Below are positions 6,468-7,668 of a stretch of 7,668 nucleotides of DNA, piece after piece; positions within the stretch are counted from its first letter, which is position 1, and each line of letters begins with the position of its first letter. Under the pieces are notes generated by a model that worked only from the letters and a program-made list of their open reading frames with translations, was not told where the DNA came from and made no database searches. The translations under genes were made by a program, and so were the position numbers. Source of the stretch: Bacillota bacterium (GTDB lineage: Bacteria > Bacillota > Dethiobacteria > Dethiobacterales > Dethiobacteraceae); assembly GCA_018725345.1 (NCBI GenBank), contig QLUI01000077.1:1-7668 (forward strand). Reading direction: 5' to 3'.

Positions 6468-6597
6468 ACATGACGCCCGAGTTCACCCGCTGCACGGCGC
6501 TAACAGAATACGCCCAATTCTGGCAAAATGCAATTTGGCCGTTGAACCTAGAAAAATCGAGCCAGCTAGTGCAGTCGGGTGCAATGAGTTGTTATGT
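6468..6597 (-). other. attC: attC-like integron recombination site (59-base-element type)
   Basis: A 130-bp imperfect palindrome filling the gap between the UDG-like and FRG genes. On the minus strand the left arm is ACATAAC (R'', consensus RYYYAAC), an AACTC spacer, then CACCCGACTGCAC (L''). The right arm is GTGCAGCGGGTG (L'), an AACTC spacer, then GTCATGT (R', consensus GTTRRRY with two mismatches). The stem pairs CACCCG/CGGGTG and CTGCAC/GTGCAG with one extra unpaired A on the left, the same position as the extrahelical base in classical attC sites. AACTC on both sides gives the unpaired central spacer. The loop carries a secondary stem (GCCAAATT with AATTGGGC). Orientation places the UDG-like gene as the cassette that owns it. 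No integrase gene is in view. The weak R' box may reduce activity. Confidence 0.78.
6505..6533 (-). promoter_or_regulatory. Possible promoter inside the attC loop, reading into the FRG gene
   Basis: Minus strand TTGCAT (6528-6533), a 17-base spacer, then TATTCT (6505-6510). Transcription would start near 6498 and reach the FRG ATG after about 70 bases. The -10 is imperfect. If inactive, the FRG gene would depend on read-through from the UDG-like gene's promoter. Confidence 0.35.
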
Positions 6598-6617
6598 GTT
6601 TCCATCGAGCTCGAAAT

Positions 6618-7382
6618 CTATACAGCTTGAAGTATAGCAGCTTTGATTCTCTCAAGGCTAGCTTTACGAAGTCTCCTGTATTCCTTGTGATAGCGCCATC
6701 CCGTTGGGTAGGTTAGGAAAAGGGGGATCTGTTTTTCAAGATCGCTGATATGAGATTGAACCAACTCACCCCTGTTTAGCCGATCGAGGCATCTTTCAAT
6801 TTTATCCTCGGAAACAAGATTGAATATGTCTTTGTTAAATGTGACTACAGCCTTGACATCCATTTTATTCAACTCACTTCTGAATTCATCCCGTGCGTCG
6901 GGTTCAATGATTTGGCTCAACACCCTTTTCTTAAAAATTCTACGGATGTCATCAGGCGAACGTGTTGGAAAGGCATAGTAACAATAGAAACATAATTCAA
7001 ATGCTCCTGAGTATGTGACCCTAAGGAACATGTTGCGAAGGCATTCTGGATTACGTTTTCCTTCTGGAATTGAAAACCAACCTGCATTTCCCATGATGGG
7101 CCAAAAAAGATTCTCGCGGTTTTTCCTGCTTGGCGATAGAAACATGCCTTGTTTAATGGAGTAGGGGTGAGGATTAGAGAACAGTAGCATGACTCGCGGC
7201 CTCCCACTTGGTATCAGAGGGATAAGTCTCTCGGAGGTGAACTTGACCTCCTTTTTTACATGGTCGAATGAGATCAGAGGATCTTCATCAAGGTAAGCGC
7301 CTATGAGCTTGGTAGCGCGCTCCTTGATACTTTCATACTCTTGGTCCAAAGGATAGGATTTCTGAAAGTTTATTTCTGACAA
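6618..7382 (-). CDS. Possible uracil-DNA-glycosylase-fold protein
   Basis: A 254-aa protein I assign only by motif resemblance. LLFSNPHPYSIKQGMF (66-81) follows a hydrophobic strand and resembles the SMUG/UDG active-site loop (NPGPFGMAQTGVPF type), with N70 at the catalytic-Asn position. FYCYYAFP fits the next core segment, and VVTFNKDIF resembles the third. LTYPTGWRYHKEY (223-235) occupies the place of the HPS loop, but the usual His is Tyr225, so normal uracil excision is doubtful. It could bind DNA, act on a different base, or be an unrelated Rossmann-like protein. The start is TTG with TGAGGT six bases upstream; that site overlaps the stop of a small leader ORF, suggesting coupling. It ends 21 bases before the attC box and so looks like the coding part of an integron cassette. 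Base composition resembles the operon genes rather than the FRG gene. Confidence 0.75.
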   Translation of the reverse strand: MSEINFQKSYPLDQEYESIKERATKLIGAYLDEDPLISFDHVKKEVKFTSERLIPLIPSGRPRVMLLFSNPHPYSIKQGMFLSPSRKNRENLFWPIMGNAGWFSIPEGKRNPECLRNMFLRVTYSGAFELCFYCYYAFPTRSPDDIRRIFKKRVLSQIIEPDARDEFRSELNKMDVKAVVTFNKDIFNLVSEDKIERCLDRLNRGELVQSHISDLEKQIPLFLTYPTGWRYHKEYRRLRKASLERIKAAILQAV

Positions 7383-7386
7383 AGGA

Positions 7387-7467
7387 TTACCTCAGATTTT
7401 CAGGGCCATCAATGCAGCGGAGTTGTGAGGAAGAACACATGACAATTACTAGGCCGAGACTTTCCAT
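7387..7467 (-). CDS. 26-aa leader ORF upstream of the UDG-like gene
   Basis: ATG at 7467 with AAGGAG five bases upstream, the best ribosome site in the window, running 26 codons to TAA at 7387. The peptide is mildly hydrophobic at the start (MESLGLVIVM) and matches no family I know. Its stop overlaps the TGAGGT site used by the UDG-like gene, whose TTG start follows four bases after the TAA in another frame. The layout suggests a short coupling or leader ORF. It may equally be non-functional in itself and serve only to load ribosomes. Confidence 0.5.
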   Translation of the reverse strand: MESLGLVIVMCSSSQLRCIDGPENLR

Positions 7468-7472
7468 CTAAT

Positions 7473-7478
7473 CTCCTT
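7473..7478 (-). promoter_or_regulatory. Consensus ribosome binding site of the leader ORF
   Basis: AAGGAG on the minus strand, five bases before the ATG at 7467. Its strength is the main reason to believe that the short ORF is translated. Confidence 0.6.
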
Positions 7479-7488
7479 GTGGGATTGT

Positions 7489-7517
7489 ATTATACGGAAA
7501 GATTCCGTACAATGCAA
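7489..7517 (-). promoter_or_regulatory. Sigma70-type promoter of the leader ORF and UDG-like gene
   Basis: Minus strand TTGCAT (7512-7517), exactly 17 bases, then consensus TATAAT (7489-7494). Predicted transcript start is near 7482, giving a leader of about 15 bases before the small ORF. A perfect palindrome fills the spacer and enters the -10 box, so repression by a dimeric regulator is plausible. Confidence 0.7.
7493..7509. promoter_or_regulatory. Palindromic operator candidate (TACGGAA-N3-TTCCGTA)
   Basis: Perfect 7-bp arms around aga on the plus strand, 17 bp in total. It overlaps two bases of the -10 box and nearly all of the promoter spacer. Binding there would block RNA polymerase. 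No regulator gene is present in the window, so the binder would be encoded elsewhere. Confidence 0.55.
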
Positions 7518-7574
7518 CTGGAGAAGCACCTCGTGGAAACCTCCCCAGACCCTGCTATTGTTATATAGTAGACA
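7518..7574 (-). other. Gap between the transposase stop and the UDG-like promoter, possible IS end
   Basis: It holds the G-rich tract CAGGGTCTGGGGAGG and a weak imperfect stem (GGAG...CTCC with inner CAC/GTG). No run of T follows, so it is not an intrinsic terminator. It is the most likely place for the IS terminus, which cannot be confirmed without the other end. Confidence 0.25.
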
Positions 7575-7668
7575 TTATTGGAAATAGGCGGCTGCCGGTG
7601 TCGACTTTGAGCGATATGCAGTTCTGAAGTTGTGCAAGCCGCACGCGATTTCCATGACTAGGTCAACA
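7575..7668 (-). CDS. C-terminal end of a DDE transposase (IS5-like), partial
   Basis: Only the last 30 codons are in the window, entering from the right edge and ending at TAA. The visible segment, DLVMEIACGLHNFRTAYR, matches the conserved tail of IS5-type DDE transposases as I remember it (DLVMEvaCGLHNlRv-yR). The catalytic domain is outside the window, so I cannot say whether the element is intact. Its terminal inverted repeat should lie within about 100 bases downstream, between here and the UDG-like promoter. I could not define it with only one end visible. It supports a mobile-DNA hotspot and could influence expression of the neighbouring gene. Confidence 0.6.
   Translation of the reverse strand, partial: VDLVMEIACGLHNFRTAYRSKSTPAAAYFQ

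Overview
The window is a fragment of a bacterial accessory (defence-island-like) region. Every gene I can support lies on the minus strand, so transcription runs right to left. The genes are bacterial in style: Shine-Dalgarno sites, short overlaps and sigma70-like promoters. An integron-type attC site and the tail of an IS5-like transposase point to a mobile-DNA hotspot. I cannot name the phylum. Spot counts of a few 60-base lines put most genes at about 45-53% G+C. The FRG gene is clearly poorer, at about 30-35%, which suggests a separate origin.

Left part (63-5142): a tightly packed three-gene operon, read from 5142 down to 63. The first gene encodes a 249-aa helix-hairpin-helix (HhH-GPD) DNA glycosylase of the MutY/Mig group. 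The second overlaps it by 19 bp and encodes an 872-aa protein resembling DrmE, the large protein of unknown function in class 2 DISARM. The third starts in a stop/start overlap (TAATG) and encodes a 576-aa fusion of a NERD nuclease domain with a UvrD-like superfamily 1 helicase. An extended -10 promoter sits just upstream, with two adjacent inverted repeats of identical geometry further up. No other DISARM gene (DrmA, DrmB, DrmC, methyltransferase) is visible. My inference is a base-recognition step (glycosylase), a large adaptor (DrmE-like) and a processive nuclease-helicase acting together on foreign DNA. This is the best candidate for an undescribed system here.

Right part (5416-7467): two unrelated single genes separated by an attC-like integron recombination site. 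The FRG-domain protein (5416-6429) begins 38 bases past the attC cleavage position, as cassette genes usually do. Upstream of it lies a gene with features of the uracil-DNA-glycosylase fold (6618-7382). It ends just before the attC site and is preceded by a 26-codon leader ORF and a promoter that overlaps a perfect 7-bp-arm palindrome. This part therefore reads as integron cassette material.

Right edge (7575-7668): the last 30 codons of a DDE transposase running off the window.

No rRNA, tRNA or CRISPR array was seen. No convincing intrinsic terminator was found in the gaps.
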